This document shows positions 53,009 through 62,366 of a stretch of DNA of 64,000 nucleotides, piece by piece (the first letter of the stretch is position 1; every line of letters starts with the position of its first letter). The stretch lies in assembly GCF_024347355.1 (NCBI RefSeq), contig NZ_AP025465.1, forward strand, positions 496,001 through 560,000, read 5' to 3'. This DNA comes from Vibrio chagasii. GTDB taxonomy: Bacteria; Pseudomonadota; Gammaproteobacteria; Enterobacterales; Vibrionaceae. Under the pieces are notes generated by a model, which saw only the letters and a list, made by a program, of their open reading frames with translations, had not been told where the DNA came from and did no database searches. The translations under genes were made by a program, and so were the position numbers.

Positions 53009-53530
53009 TTACAGCGTCTCGCTGTACTCAACCAGAACTTGTTCAACCCAGCTTGCGATACGCTCGTCGCTCAGTTCGTATTGTGAGTCTTCATCAAGTG
53101 CCAAGCCTACGAACTGTGATTGGTCTTCGGTGAGCGCTTTAGACGCCTCGAATTCGTAGCTGTCGTCGTTTGGCCAGAAGCCAACAAATTGAGCTCCGGC
53201 CGTTTTGAGCTCGTCATGCAATAGACCCATCGCATCCAAGAACCACTCTCCGTAACCCTCTTGGTCACCTAAGCCAAACAGTGCCACAACCTTACCTTTT
53301 ACTGGTGTCGTCGCGATATCGTCCCAAAGCTCATTCCAATCTTCTTGGATTTCGCCAAAGTCCCACGTAGAAATACCCAGAAGTAATAGGTCGTAGTCTG
53401 CCATTAATGAAAGCGGAGTCTCTTTCACGTTATGGATATCAACTAGGTCTTCACCAATAATGCCGCGAATTTTTTCTGCTGCCATTTCTGTGTAGCAGGT
53501 GGTTGAGCCGTAAAATAATCCAATTTTCAT
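53009..53530 (-). CDS. fldB: Flavodoxin (FldB)
   Basis: A 173-residue long-chain flavodoxin, an FMN electron carrier. The FMN loop is [16 protein letters not shown] (about residues 7–22), followed by [15 protein letters not shown] (about 57–70) and [17 protein letters not shown] (about 91). In E. coli fldB adjoins xerD, as here, divergently; this decides FldB over FldA. The ATG lies 150 bases from xerD. Confidence 0.93.
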   Translation of the reverse strand: MKIGLFYGSTTCYTEMAAEKIRGIIGEDLVDIHNVKETPLSLMADYDLLLLGISTWDFGEIQEDWNELWDDIATTPVKGKVVALFGLGDQEGYGEWFLDAMGLLHDELKTAGAQFVGFWPNDDSYEFEASKALTEDQSQFVGLALDEDSQYELSDERIASWVEQVLVEYSETL

Positions 53531-53680
53531 AGCAAACGTTCGATTTTAATTTCAGATTGCGAATTCTAACCATAAATCGACTTCGATTGCAGCGATTATC
53601 CACTCAAGGTGTAATTTTTATGGCATTCATATTTGCTCTGGCATACTCTCAAAACAGTTTCCAATATTGTGAGTAACACT

Positions 53681-54595
53681 ATGCAGTCGCCTCAAGGGCA
53701 GAGCGCAGACCACGGTCTAGTTGAGCAGTTTCTAGATGCTATGTGGATGGAGCGAGGGTTGTCAGAGAATACTCTTGTCTCGTATCGTACTGATTTATCC
53801 AAGCTATTAACGTGGATGGAACAGAATAATTATCGCCTCGACTTTATTAGTCTCTCTGGGCTACAGGACTACCAAAGTTGGTTGGTTGATGCGGACTTTA
53901 AGCAGACTTCCCGTGCACGTATGTTGTCGGCGATTCGTCGTTTGTTCCAATACCTGCATCGTGAGAAAGTCAGAGCCGATGATCCGAGTGCGTTGTTGAT
54001 CAGCCCTAAGCTGCCACAACGTCTGCCAAAAGACCTAAGTGAAGAGCAAGTGGATGCTTTGCTCGATGCTCCTGATCCGAATGACCCGATTGAACTTCGC
54101 GATAAGGCGATGCTTGAGTTATTATATGCAACCGGTTTGCGTGTGACGGAGCTGGTTAGCCTAACGATGGAGAACATCAGCCTGAGACAGGGCGTGGTAC
54201 GTGTTATTGGTAAGGGCGGTAAAGAGCGCTTGGTGCCAATGGGCGAAAACGCTGTGGACTGGATTGAGAGTTTTATTGAACAAGGGCGCCCGCAACTGCT
54301 TGGTGAAAACAGCTCAGATGTGGTTTTTCCAAGCAAACGTGCTAAACAAATGACCCGTCAGACATTCTGGTATCGTATTAAACATTACGCGGTTATCGCA
54401 GGTATTGACACAGAATTGCTATCCCCGCACGTTTTGAGACACGCTTTTGCCACTCATTTACTGAACTATGGTGCCGATCTTAGGGTCGTACAGATGTTAC
54501 TTGGGCATAGTGACTTATCGACAACCCAAATTTATACTCACGTGGCGACTGAAAGGCTGAAGCAAATTCATACTCAGCATCACCCTCGTGCTTAA
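53681..54595 (+). CDS. xerD: Site-specific tyrosine recombinase XerD
   Basis: XerD with XerC resolves chromosome dimers at dif. From ATG 53681 the protein has 304 residues; the frame extends earlier but that part is not conserved. Catalytic residues are seen in order: Arg (YATGLRVTEL), Lys (GKGGKERLVP), His-Arg (SPHVLRHAFATHLL), His (LGHSDLSTTQIY) and the Tyr nucleophile (IYTHV). It heads the xerD–dsbC–recJ–prfB–lysS block shared with E. coli. Confidence 0.97.
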   Translation: MQSPQGQSADHGLVEQFLDAMWMERGLSENTLVSYRTDLSKLLTWMEQNNYRLDFISLSGLQDYQSWLVDADFKQTSRARMLSAIRRLFQYLHREKVRADDPSALLISPKLPQRLPKDLSEEQVDALLDAPDPNDPIELRDKAMLELLYATGLRVTELVSLTMENISLRQGVVRVIGKGGKERLVPMGENAVDWIESFIEQGRPQLLGENSSDVVFPSKRAKQMTRQTFWYRIKHYAVIAGIDTELLSPHVLRHAFATHLLNYGADLRVVQMLLGHSDLSTTQIYTHVATERLKQIHTQHHPRA

Positions 54596-54621
54596 ATCCA
54601 TTTATTTTTAAGGTGAACTTA

Positions 54622-55401
54622 ATGAGCGTATTACGCCGTCTTCCTCTATTAGCGCTGCCGCTGATGATCACTGCATGTAATGCATCAGAAGCGAAAGTAG
54701 AACAAACCACAACAGCCGCAGAGGTTGCTTCAGCTCAAGATATTGATACTGCGGCGCTCACCAAGCGTTTTGAAAAAATCGGTATCAAGGTGAACAAGAT
54801 TGTTCCTTCAGATATTGATGGCCTGCTAGAGATTCAAACCAACAGTGGCATTATCTTCTCATCTCCAGCGGGCGATCATTTTCTAGCCGGTACACTTTAC
54901 TCTCTGGATGAGAACGGCAAATTCAGCGATGTATTAGCAGAGCGTCAAGCGCCTATCAATGCTGAGAAAGTAGCGGCACTGTCTGATACAGTTATCGAAT
55001 ACAAAGCAGACAACGAAAAGTATGTTGTGACTGTGTTTACTGACATCACTTGTGGCTACTGCGTTCGTCTTCACAGCCAAATGCAGGGCTACAATGACCT
55101 AGGTATCACGGTGCGTTACATGGCATACCCACGTCAAGGTGGTACAGGCCAAGTAGCAGACCAAATGGCGGCGATCTGGGCTTCTGACGATCCAAAAGCC
55201 GCAATGCACAATGCTAAGGTAGAGCGTAAGATGCCAGTTTCAAGTAAAGACCTTGAAGAGAAGAAACAGATCATCGCTAAGCAGTACCAACTAGGTCGTG
55301 AGCTTGGTATTAATGGTACACCTGCTATCGTATTGGCAAGCGGTGAGTTGGTGAGTGGTTACTTACCACCTGCACAACTGCTTCAGCGTTTAGAGCAGTA
55401 G
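54622..55401 (+). CDS. dsbC: Disulfide isomerase DsbC, probably lipid-anchored
   Basis: DsbC repairs wrong disulfides in the periplasm and is kept reduced by DsbD. Start ATG 54622 has AAGGTGA upstream. The 259-residue protein has the dimerisation domain and a thioredoxin domain with CGYC in FTDITCGYCVRL. Two oddities are visible. The signal ends ITAC (Cys19), which reads as a lipobox, with Asn at +2. The second disulfide of E. coli DsbC (WCAKDK…ASC) is absent: this protein has WASDD and PVSS. The isomerase function should remain. recJ follows after about 120 bases. Confidence 0.93.
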   Translation: MSVLRRLPLLALPLMITACNASEAKVEQTTTAAEVASAQDIDTAALTKRFEKIGIKVNKIVPSDIDGLLEIQTNSGIIFSSPAGDHFLAGTLYSLDENGKFSDVLAERQAPINAEKVAALSDTVIEYKADNEKYVVTVFTDITCGYCVRLHSQMQGYNDLGITVRYMAYPRQGGTGQVADQMAAIWASDDPKAAMHNAKVERKMPVSSKDLEEKKQIIAKQYQLGRELGINGTPAIVLASGELVSGYLPPAQLLQRLEQ

Positions 55402-55484
55402 TCTTAGTCTCTAGCAGAGCTGTCACAGTCGCCATCAGTTAATATGGCGACTGTATTACTTATTTATTCCCATGTTTTTGATTT

Positions 55485-55523
55485 AAGGAGTGGCCTGATT
55501 GATATCAGGCCCATTTTTATATG
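55485..55523 (+). promoter_or_regulatory. Hairpin between Shine-Dalgarno and start codon of recJ
   Basis: AAGGAG (55485–55490) is 30 bases before the recJ ATG, too far to work linearly. Between them lies a perfect eight-base stem GGCCTGAT / ATCAGGCC with TGAT loop (55492–55511), then CATTTTTAT and ATG. Folding the hairpin out leaves 10 nucleotides, the optimal gap. No other start codon or site is in frame. The same hairpin plus ATTTTTAT could instead be a terminator of dsbC. Confidence 0.6.
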
Positions 55524-57257
55524 ATAGAGATTCAACGCCGTCCTGAGGTCGACATTTCCGTTTTACCTGCTCATTTTCCAGATCTGTTAAAACGCATCTA
55601 CGTGAGCCGCGGAGTCAACAGTGCAGACCAACTTGAGACTGCAGCGAAAGGTCTACACTCCTATCAAAAACTGGGCGGAATCGATGCTGCCGTTGAATTG
55701 TTGTTTAAGGCGATTCAGCATCAAAAACGCATTATTGTGGTTGGCGACTTTGATGCCGATGGAGCAACCAGCTCTGCGCTGTCGGTACTTGCGCTGCGTA
55801 TGCTAGGCAGTTCAAATGTTGATTACCTAGTTCCTAACCGTTTTGAAGATGGTTACGGTCTTAGCCCTGAAGTGGTGGAACAAGCAATCGAGATTGGTGC
55901 GGAAGTGATCATGACGGTTGATAATGGTGTCTCTTCGATTGAAGGGGTGCGTTTTGCCAAAGAGAAAGGTTTAGAAGTTCTGGTCACTGACCATCACTTG
56001 CCGGGCAGTGAATTGCCTATGGTTGATGCGATGGTAAACCCGAACCTAGAGAGCTGTGCATTTCCGTCTAAAGCCCTCGCTGGTGTTGGCGTGGCTTTCT
56101 ATCTGATGATGGCACTGTGTGTTCACATGCGTAAACTGAATTGGTTTGCTGAACGTGGCATGACAGAACCTAAGCTAATGGAGCTGATTGACCTTGTTGC
56201 TCTAGGCACCGTTGCGGACGTGGTGCCACTTGATGAAAACAACCGAATCTTGGTGCACCAAGGCTTGCAACGTATTCGAGCGGGTAAAGCTCGTCCGGGT
56301 ATTCAAGCCTTGATTGAGATTGCAAAACGAGATGCGAAACGTTTGGTCGCTTCGGATTTTGGTTTTGCACTGGGTCCTCGTATCAATGCTGCCGGCCGAC
56401 TTGACGACATGTCATTTGGTGTTGAGCTACTGATGAGTAACAACATCCACGCTGCACGTCGCATGGCGAGTGAACTTGATGGTTTGAACCAGACTCGCAA
56501 AGAGATCGAAGAGGGCATGAAACAAGAAGCGATGGCTTTCTGTGAACGACTTGAGTTTGGTAAAGACGACTTGCCTTCCGGCTTGGCACTATTCCAACGT
56601 GATTGGCACCAAGGTGTGATTGGTATTTTGGCTTCGCGTATCAAAGACAAATACCATCGCCCTGTGATTGCGTTCGCCGATGGTGGAGAGGGGAGCATTA
56701 AAGGCTCGTGCCGCTCGATTCCGGGTTTGCATATGCGCGATGCGCTAGACCGTATCGACACTCTAAACCCAGGTCTGATTCTTAAGTTTGGTGGCCACGC
56801 AATGGCGGCTGGCTTAACGATCATGGAAAAGGACTTTGAACGCTTTAGCAAATTGTTCAACGATGTAGTGAAACAAGAACTCGGAGAAACGGCACTTAAG
56901 GGCATTATCTTGTCTGACGGAGAGTTGCTGCCTGAAGAGTTCTCTATGCACACCGCTGAAACGCTGCGCGCGGGTGGTCCTTGGGGGCAAGCATTCCCAG
57001 AGCCTATCTTCGATGGTGAGTTTAAAGTACTGCATCAAAAGCTGGTGGGTGAAAAACACCTAAAGCTAATGTTAGAGCCGCTTTACAAAGGCCATCCAAC
57101 CAATGTGATGATCGACGGCATCGCTTTCAATGTTGATTTGCGTCGCTGGCCAGATGCCTCAGTGAAAACTGTGCATCTTGCCTATAAGCTGGATATTAAC
57201 GAGTTTCGTGGTAACCAGTCATTGCAGTTAATGGTTGAGCACATCGAAGCAAAATAG
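55521..57257 (+). CDS. recJ: Single-stranded-DNA exonuclease RecJ
   Basis: RecJ digests single-stranded DNA 5' to 3' in mismatch, base-excision and recombination repair. The 578-residue protein has the DHH phosphoesterase motifs: VVGDFDADGATSS (about 75), DNGVSS (about 135), TDHHLPG (about 155), and the DHHA1 domain with FGGHAMAAGL (about 425). ATG 55521 is the only in-frame start after the nearest stop and aligns with the E. coli N-terminus. Its ribosome-binding site is unusual (see the hairpin entry). Confidence 0.96.
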   Translation: MIEIQRRPEVDISVLPAHFPDLLKRIYVSRGVNSADQLETAAKGLHSYQKLGGIDAAVELLFKAIQHQKRIIVVGDFDADGATSSALSVLALRMLGSSNVDYLVPNRFEDGYGLSPEVVEQAIEIGAEVIMTVDNGVSSIEGVRFAKEKGLEVLVTDHHLPGSELPMVDAMVNPNLESCAFPSKALAGVGVAFYLMMALCVHMRKLNWFAERGMTEPKLMELIDLVALGTVADVVPLDENNRILVHQGLQRIRAGKARPGIQALIEIAKRDAKRLVASDFGFALGPRINAAGRLDDMSFGVELLMSNNIHAARRMASELDGLNQTRKEIEEGMKQEAMAFCERLEFGKDDLPSGLALFQRDWHQGVIGILASRIKDKYHRPVIAFADGGEGSIKGSCRSIPGLHMRDALDRIDTLNPGLILKFGGHAMAAGLTIMEKDFERFSKLFNDVVKQELGETALKGIILSDGELLPEEFSMHTAETLRAGGPWGQAFPEPIFDGEFKVLHQKLVGEKHLKLMLEPLYKGHPTNVMIDGIAFNVDLRRWPDASVKTVHLAYKLDINEFRGNQSLQLMVEHIEAK

Positions 57258-57300
57258 CCTAACTTCAATAAGATTACGGCTTCATTCGCCTTATCAAAAC

Positions 57301-57337
57301 AACAAGCTCGGATGTGAAATTCGGGCTTGTTTTTTTT
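57301..57337 (+). terminator. Terminator of recJ
   Basis: AACAAGCTCGGAT pairs with ATTCGGGCTTGTT through thirteen positions (two G-U), followed by eight T. Confidence 0.88.
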
Positions 57338-57493
57338 CCTAAATCGCCCGCAATGGCACCAATTTCTGAGCTTAAAACTTTATATTGTTGTAAGTGACTG
57401 AATATTGGTTTGCCCTCTAAAAATTTCTGTATCTCCGTCACACTTTTGAGTACAATTCTTCGGTTAAATTCTACTCATAAATGATGAGCTAAA

Positions 57494-58592
57494 ATGTTTG
57501 AAATCAATCCTATAAAAAACCGTCTGCAGGATGTGTCTGAGCGCACAAATATCCTGAGGGGGTACCTTTGACTATGACGCTAAGAAAGAGCGTCTAGAAG
57601 AAGTAAACGCAGAGTTAGAACAACCGGATGTATGGAACGAACCTGAGCGTGCTCAAGCGCTAGGTAAAGAGCGTTCTGCACTGGAAGCGGTAGTAGAAAC
57701 GATTGACCAACTTGACCAAGGTGTTGAGGATGTTGATGGCCTACTAGAGCTAGCGGTTGAAGAAGAAGATCAAGAAACGTTCGACGAAATTGAACCAGAA
57801 CTAGCGGAGCTTGAAGCTAAGTTAGGTAAACTTGAGTTCCGTCGTATGTTCTCTGGTGAGCATGACGCTTCAGATTGTTATATCGATCTACAGTCGGGTT
57901 CAGGTGGTACTGAAGCACAAGACTGGACTTCAATGATGCTGCGCATGTACTTGCGTTGGGCTGAAGCGAAGGGCTTCAAAACGGAAGTTATCGAGGTATC
58001 TGAAGGTGAAGTTGCTGGTTTGAAAGGTGCAACAGTACGTATCTCTGGTGAGTATGCGTACGGTTGGTTGCGTACAGAGACAGGTGTTCACCGTCTAGTT
58101 CGTAAATCACCATTTGATTCAAGTGGCCGTCGTCATACTTCATTTGCATCTGCGTTTATCTACCCAGAGATTGATGACAACATTACGATCGACATTAACC
58201 CTTCTGACTTACGTATTGACGTATACCGTGCTTCGGGCGCTGGTGGTCAGCACGTAAACACCACGGAATCGGCGGTACGTATTACTCACGTTCCAACTAA
58301 CACAGTGGTTCAATGTCAGAATGACCGTTCGCAGCATAAGAACAAAGATCAAGCGATGAAGCAGCTACGTGCTAAGCTTTTTGAACTTGAGATTCAAAAA
58401 CAAAATGCTGAAAAACAAGCGAATGAAGATACTAAATCAGACATCGGTTGGGGCAGCCAAATCCGCTCTTACGTTCTGGATGATTCACGTATCAAAGATT
58501 TACGCACCGGCATTGAAAACCGTAATACTCAAGCGGTTCTTGATGGTGACTTAGACAAATTTATTGAAGCTAGCCTGAAATCAGGTCTGTAA
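57494..58592 (+). CDS. prfB: Peptide chain release factor 2, with programmed +1 frameshift
   Basis: RF2 ends translation at UGA and UAA. The gene is read as codons 1–25 from ATG 57494, then a +1 shift at CUU-UGA (57566–57571) and 340 further codons, 365 residues in all, as in E. coli. The stop-reading tripeptide SPF (RKSPFDSSG), the GGQ that triggers hydrolysis (SGAGGQHVN) and Ala at the position equal to E. coli Thr246 are present; Ala is the usual, more active form. Upstream codons alone give no function. The gene is intact, not a pseudogene. Confidence 0.97.
57557..57572 (+). promoter_or_regulatory. prfB programmed frameshift site
   Basis: AGGGGG (internal Shine-Dalgarno), TAC, slippery CTT, then TGA and C. 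Low RF2 makes the ribosome pause at UGA and slip +1, giving autoregulation. Same layout as E. coli. Confidence 0.97.
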
Positions 58593-58656
58593 GCTTTTTA
58601 CCGACTATATTTGCGAAAATATAGCTGTTCAAATTATAAAAGCAGGGTACATCTCA

Positions 58657-60174
58657 ATGACTGATGCTGTTCAAAACGAAAACGTACAAGAAGAAAACAA
58701 ACTAATTGCTGAGCGCCGTAGCAAGCTGGATCACATCCGCCAAAGCTGCAAAGCAAATGGTCACCCAAATGATTTCCGCCGTGAGCACCTAGCTGGCGAT
58801 CTTCAAGCGGAATTCGGTGAGAAGACTAAGGAAGAGCTAGAAGAGCTTAACCACATCGTTGCGATCGCTGGTCGTGTAATGGCGAAGCGTGGTCCATTCC
58901 TTGCGATTCAAGAAACTTCTGGTCGTATCCAAGCATACGCAGCGAAAGACGTACAAAAAGTACTGAAAGAGAAGTACCAAGGCCTAGATATCGGTGACAT
59001 CATCGGTGTTAAAGGTGCACTTCATAAGTCAGGTAAAGGCGATCTTTACGTGAACATGGAAGAGTTTGAACTGCTGACTAAAGCTCTTCGTCCTCTACCA
59101 GAGAAGTTCCACGGTCTAACTGACCAAGAGATGCGTTACCGTCAGCGTTACGTTGACCTAATCGTGAACGAAGATTCTCGCAACGCATTCATCGTGCGTT
59201 CTAAGCTTGTTTCTTCAATCCGTAACTTCATGAGCTCAAAAGGCTACCTAGAAGTTGAAACGCCAATGATGCACGTGATCCCTGGTGGTGCGACTGCACG
59301 TCCATTCATCACTCACCACAACGCATTAGACATCGACATGTACCTACGTGTTGCACCTGAGCTTTACCTTAAGCGTCTAGTGGTTGGTGGTTTTGATCGT
59401 GTATTCGAGATCAACCGTAACTTCCGTAACGAAGGTCTGTCTCCACGTCATAACCCAGAATTCACAATGATGGAATTCTACCAAGCGTACTCTGATTACA
59501 AAGACCTTATGGATCTAACTGAAGAGATGCTAAGCACAGCGGCTATGGACGTCCTTGGTTCTACTTCTATGCCTTACGGTGACGAAACAGTTGAGTTCGG
59601 TGGCAAGTACGCGCGTATGAGCATGTTCGATGCGATCAAGCACTACAACCCTGAGCATGCTGAGATTCAAGCACTAACAGAAGCAGACCTACAAGACCGT
59701 GAGAAGATGGTAGCAATCGCGAAATCTGTACACGTTGAAGTAGAAACGTTCTGGACATGTGGTCAGCTTCTTGAAGAGATCTTTGGTGAAACGGCTGAGC
59801 CTCAGCTAATTCAACCAACGTTCATCACAGGCTACCCAGCGGATATCTCTCCTCTAGCTCGTCGTAGCGATGACAACCCGTTCTTCACAGACCGTTTTGA
59901 GTTCTTCATCGGTGGTCGTGAAGTAGCGAACGGCTTCTCTGAGCTTAACGATGCACAAGACCAAGACGAGCGTTTCAAAGCGCAAGTTAACGCGAAAGAC
60001 GCGGGTGATGATGAAGCAATGTACTACGATGCAGACTACATCACAGCACTAGAGCACGGCTTACCACCAACAGCGGGTCAAGGTATCGGTATCGACCGTC
60101 TAGCAATGCTATTTACAAACACGCACACAATCCGTGACGTGATCTTGTTCCCGGCAATGCGCCCACAAGCGTAA
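58657..60174 (+). CDS. lysS: Lysyl-tRNA synthetase, class II
   Basis: LysS charges tRNA-Lys. The 505-residue protein has an OB-fold anticodon-binding domain (about 65–170) and class II catalytic motifs: motif 1 [16 protein letters not shown], motif 2 [23 protein letters not shown] and motif 3 [11 protein letters not shown] at the end. AGGG precedes the ATG. A hairpin (58605–58624) lies in the gap to prfB. It ends the block and has a terminator. In V. cholerae the next gene is also vpsR. Confidence 0.98.
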   Translation: MTDAVQNENVQEENKLIAERRSKLDHIRQSCKANGHPNDFRREHLAGDLQAEFGEKTKEELEELNHIVAIAGRVMAKRGPFLAIQETSGRIQAYAAKDVQKVLKEKYQGLDIGDIIGVKGALHKSGKGDLYVNMEEFELLTKALRPLPEKFHGLTDQEMRYRQRYVDLIVNEDSRNAFIVRSKLVSSIRNFMSSKGYLEVETPMMHVIPGGATARPFITHHNALDIDMYLRVAPELYLKRLVVGGFDRVFEINRNFRNEGLSPRHNPEFTMMEFYQAYSDYKDLMDLTEEMLSTAAMDVLGSTSMPYGDETVEFGGKYARMSMFDAIKHYNPEHAEIQALTEADLQDREKMVAIAKSVHVEVETFWTCGQLLEEIFGETAEPQLIQPTFITGYPADISPLARRSDDNPFFTDRFEFFIGGREVANGFSELNDAQDQDERFKAQVNAKDAGDDEAMYYDADYITALEHGLPPTAGQGIGIDRLAMLFTNTHTIRDVILFPAMRPQA

Positions 60175-60210
60175 CTCTCGCTTACGGGTCGTAACACCCA
60201 ATAAAATTTA

Positions 60211-60234
60211 AAAGCCACCTTCGGGTGGCTTTTT
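60211..60234 (+). terminator. Terminator of lysS
   Basis: A perfect nine-base stem AAAGCCACC / GGTGGCTTT with a TTCG tetraloop and T run. Confidence 0.94.
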
Positions 60235-60444
60235 CTATTTTTAGAGCTCAAAACCTAGTCTGTACCGCACTCTTGATTCGAAAAATCACTATTTCTGACA
60301 TAGTCTTACTATTGAGACATAAAATCTAAGATAGTCTCACTACTATACGTCTCTGCGCTGAATACGATCTCGTGGCATCTAGCCGAACGAAAAGCGATGA
60401 GTCGTATTAGTCTGATTTAAATAAAAATAGAATAAGGAAGAAGG

Positions 60445-61779
60445 ATGGGAACTCAATTTAAGATGGATTCCTTACCAGGTTCTCTTATCGTCGTTGGTGG
60501 TGCGTACGAACCCTGGTTATCTGTATTAGAACAAGTGGGTTGGCAGTGTACCCAGTGTGCTGACTTGCGAAAAGCGGATGCCTTGATTGCTGATATTGGC
60601 CCATGTATTGGTATTGTCGATCTCAGCCATGATGAATTCAGTCTTAATGGTATTGCTAACCTTGTGAGTAACAATAAGCAAGTACGATGGCTCGCTTTTA
60701 TCCGTGAATCGCAATTAAGCTCTGATACGATCTGCCAATTTATCGTTAACTTCTGTATCGACTTTTTCACGGCACCTATCCCTGATGCTCAGCTATTGAG
60801 TACGATTGGACATCAGCTGGGAATGCTCAAGTTAGAACAGAAAGTATGGCCAAATTACGGTATCAATAACAATATGGGCTTACTGGGTGACTCAGTTGCT
60901 GTGAAGCGCTTGAGAGATCAAGTCAAGCGTATTGGTCCAACCGATGTCAGCATCCTGATTTATGGAGAGAGCGGCTCAGGCAAAGAGACGATTGCACGCT
61001 CTATTCATCAAAACTCCTCACGATCTCAAAAGCCATTTCTAACGGTGAACTGCCGTGCCTTGTCTGAAATGAGAATAGAAGCTGAGGTATTTGGAATATC
61101 AGCACAACCAACGTCTTCTCCTTGTATGCTGGAAGAGGCCGATGGTGGCACCATCTTGCTCAATGATGTTTTGGCGATGCCACGTAATCAACAGTTGAAT
61201 CTGCTGCGTTTTCTACAAGAAGGCAAGATTGAGACCGCAGAAGGACCTAAGTCTGTTGATGTGAGAATTCTGGCTGCGAACTCCTCTGATATCGAGAAAG
61301 CACTGATAGAAGGGGACTTCAATGAAGAGCTTTATCACTATATCAATGTGCTGCGCATTCATGTGCCGAGCCTGAAAGAGCGTGTAAGCGATATCTCCGT
61401 ACTAGCTGATCACTTCCTACGAGAGTATTCGAAAGAGTTTAATGCTCAGGCTAAGAGTTTTTCAGACGATGCCATTCGTTCGATGAATCGCTACCACTGG
61501 CCAGGCAATGTTCGCGAATTGATGAATCAGATAAAGCGTGTTGTGTTGATGTCGGATGCAGTGATCATCGAAGATCACCAACTAGATTTACCAAAACAGA
61601 ATGATGAACGACGTAGCTTGAAGAGTATTCGTGAACGTTCAGAGCGCGATGCGTTGTTAATTGTTTTGGAATCATACGGTGGTCAGGTTTCGCTGGCAGC
61701 TAAAGAACTTGGTGTATCACGGGCAACCATGTACCGTTTGTTGAATAAACACAGCCTTATTTCTGAGGGAGTGGTGTAG
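60445..61779 (+). CDS. vpsR: Biofilm master regulator VpsR
   Basis: VpsR activates biofilm polysaccharide genes in V. cholerae when bound to cyclic di-GMP. The 444-residue protein has a receiver-like domain with Asp59 (GIVDLSH), an AAA+ domain with Walker A GESGSGKET (174–182), and a C-terminal Fis-type helix-turn-helix (VSLAAKELGVSRATMYRLL). The sigma-54 contact loop GAFTGA is missing between FG (about 217) and LEEADGG (about 229), and Walker B reads ILLND instead of DE. These are known traits of VpsR, which works with sigma-70. GAAGG precedes the ATG. Neighbour lysS supports the call. Confidence 0.94.
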   Translation: MGTQFKMDSLPGSLIVVGGAYEPWLSVLEQVGWQCTQCADLRKADALIADIGPCIGIVDLSHDEFSLNGIANLVSNNKQVRWLAFIRESQLSSDTICQFIVNFCIDFFTAPIPDAQLLSTIGHQLGMLKLEQKVWPNYGINNNMGLLGDSVAVKRLRDQVKRIGPTDVSILIYGESGSGKETIARSIHQNSSRSQKPFLTVNCRALSEMRIEAEVFGISAQPTSSPCMLEEADGGTILLNDVLAMPRNQQLNLLRFLQEGKIETAEGPKSVDVRILAANSSDIEKALIEGDFNEELYHYINVLRIHVPSLKERVSDISVLADHFLREYSKEFNAQAKSFSDDAIRSMNRYHWPGNVRELMNQIKRVVLMSDAVIIEDHQLDLPKQNDERRSLKSIRERSERDALLIVLESYGGQVSLAAKELGVSRATMYRLLNKHSLISEGVV

Positions 61780-61823
61780 AACTTTCTTCTAAGTCATTCA
61801 ATCTGTTCGTGTAAATTTAAGAG

Positions 61824-61848
61824 CCACGCATCATGCGTGGTTTTTTTT
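61824..61848 (+). terminator. Terminator of vpsR
   Basis: CCACGCA / TGCGTGG with a TCA loop and eight T. Confidence 0.9.
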
Positions 61849-62134
61849 GTTGCTAGTCGTTACGTTTATGTTCGAACAACTGAGAGATGAACTCTAAGTC
61901 GTTAAGAGAGATATGCTGTGATTTTATATAACCATAGTGAATATGTTATATGTAAATGAATATGCAACTGATATTTCAGTCGATTGCATTGTTTTAAAAA
62001 TGTTAACCAATTAGCGGTTGAATAATATACTCACTTGGTTAGACTTTAACCGTGAAAGCAACGATTTAATAAAGACTTGTCTGCTTTTACTTCCCCATTT
62101 CTTTTTGGATTTTTTAGTTAGCTTGGAGGCGCAA

Positions 62135-62257
62135 ATGAAACATTTCGATTTTATACAGCACATTTGCGCGTCGTTTGATCCGTGTACTGACATGGTGACT
62201 GTTATGTCACAAATCTCAGCCATGGCCGATCGAAACACCCAAGATAAACCTAACTAA
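62135..62257 (+). CDS. 40-residue small protein upstream of the DUF1127 gene
   Basis: GGAGG (62125–62129) lies five bases before the ATG at 62135. The 40-residue product is MKHFDFIQHICASFDPCTDM followed by VTVMSQISAMADRNTQDKPN. It has two cysteines, no clear membrane segment, and no family I know. An open frame extends upstream to 62018 but with no ribosome-binding site there. The 277 bases before it (61849–62134) are AT-rich and should hold its promoter. The DUF1127 gene starts 109 bases later and is probably co-transcribed unless the hairpin between them stops transcription. Confidence 0.65.
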   Translation: MKHFDFIQHICASFDPCTDMVTVMSQISAMADRNTQDKPN

Positions 62258-62277
62258 TAGATCCGTATCCTTATTTG

Positions 62278-62337
62278 GCTGCGGAAAAATAGCAGCTAAG
62301 TGAGAAGCCCTCATACTATCTAACACGCTATTTTTCC
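62278..62337 (+). promoter_or_regulatory. Two competing hairpins before the DUF1127 gene
   Basis: Hairpin A: GCTGC (62278–62282) with GCAGC (62292–62296). Hairpin B: GGAAAAATAGC (62283–62293) with GCTATTTTTCC (62327–62337), eleven perfect pairs. They share bases and cannot form together. The ribosome-binding site GGAG and ATG 62367 follow 20–30 bases later. Confidence 0.5.
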
Positions 62338-62366
62338 TCAGTTGACTCAACAACTGGAGAGTTATT

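Noticed and set aside
57494..57571. Short frame ending in TGA at the start of prfB that could be taken for a pseudogene
   Set aside because: It is the programmed frameshift of RF2; both the AGGGGG signal and CTT-TGA-C are intact and the downstream frame is complete.
62011..62238. 75-codon minus-strand frame opposite the 40-residue gene
   Set aside because: No ribosome-binding site; the plus-strand frame has a perfect one.
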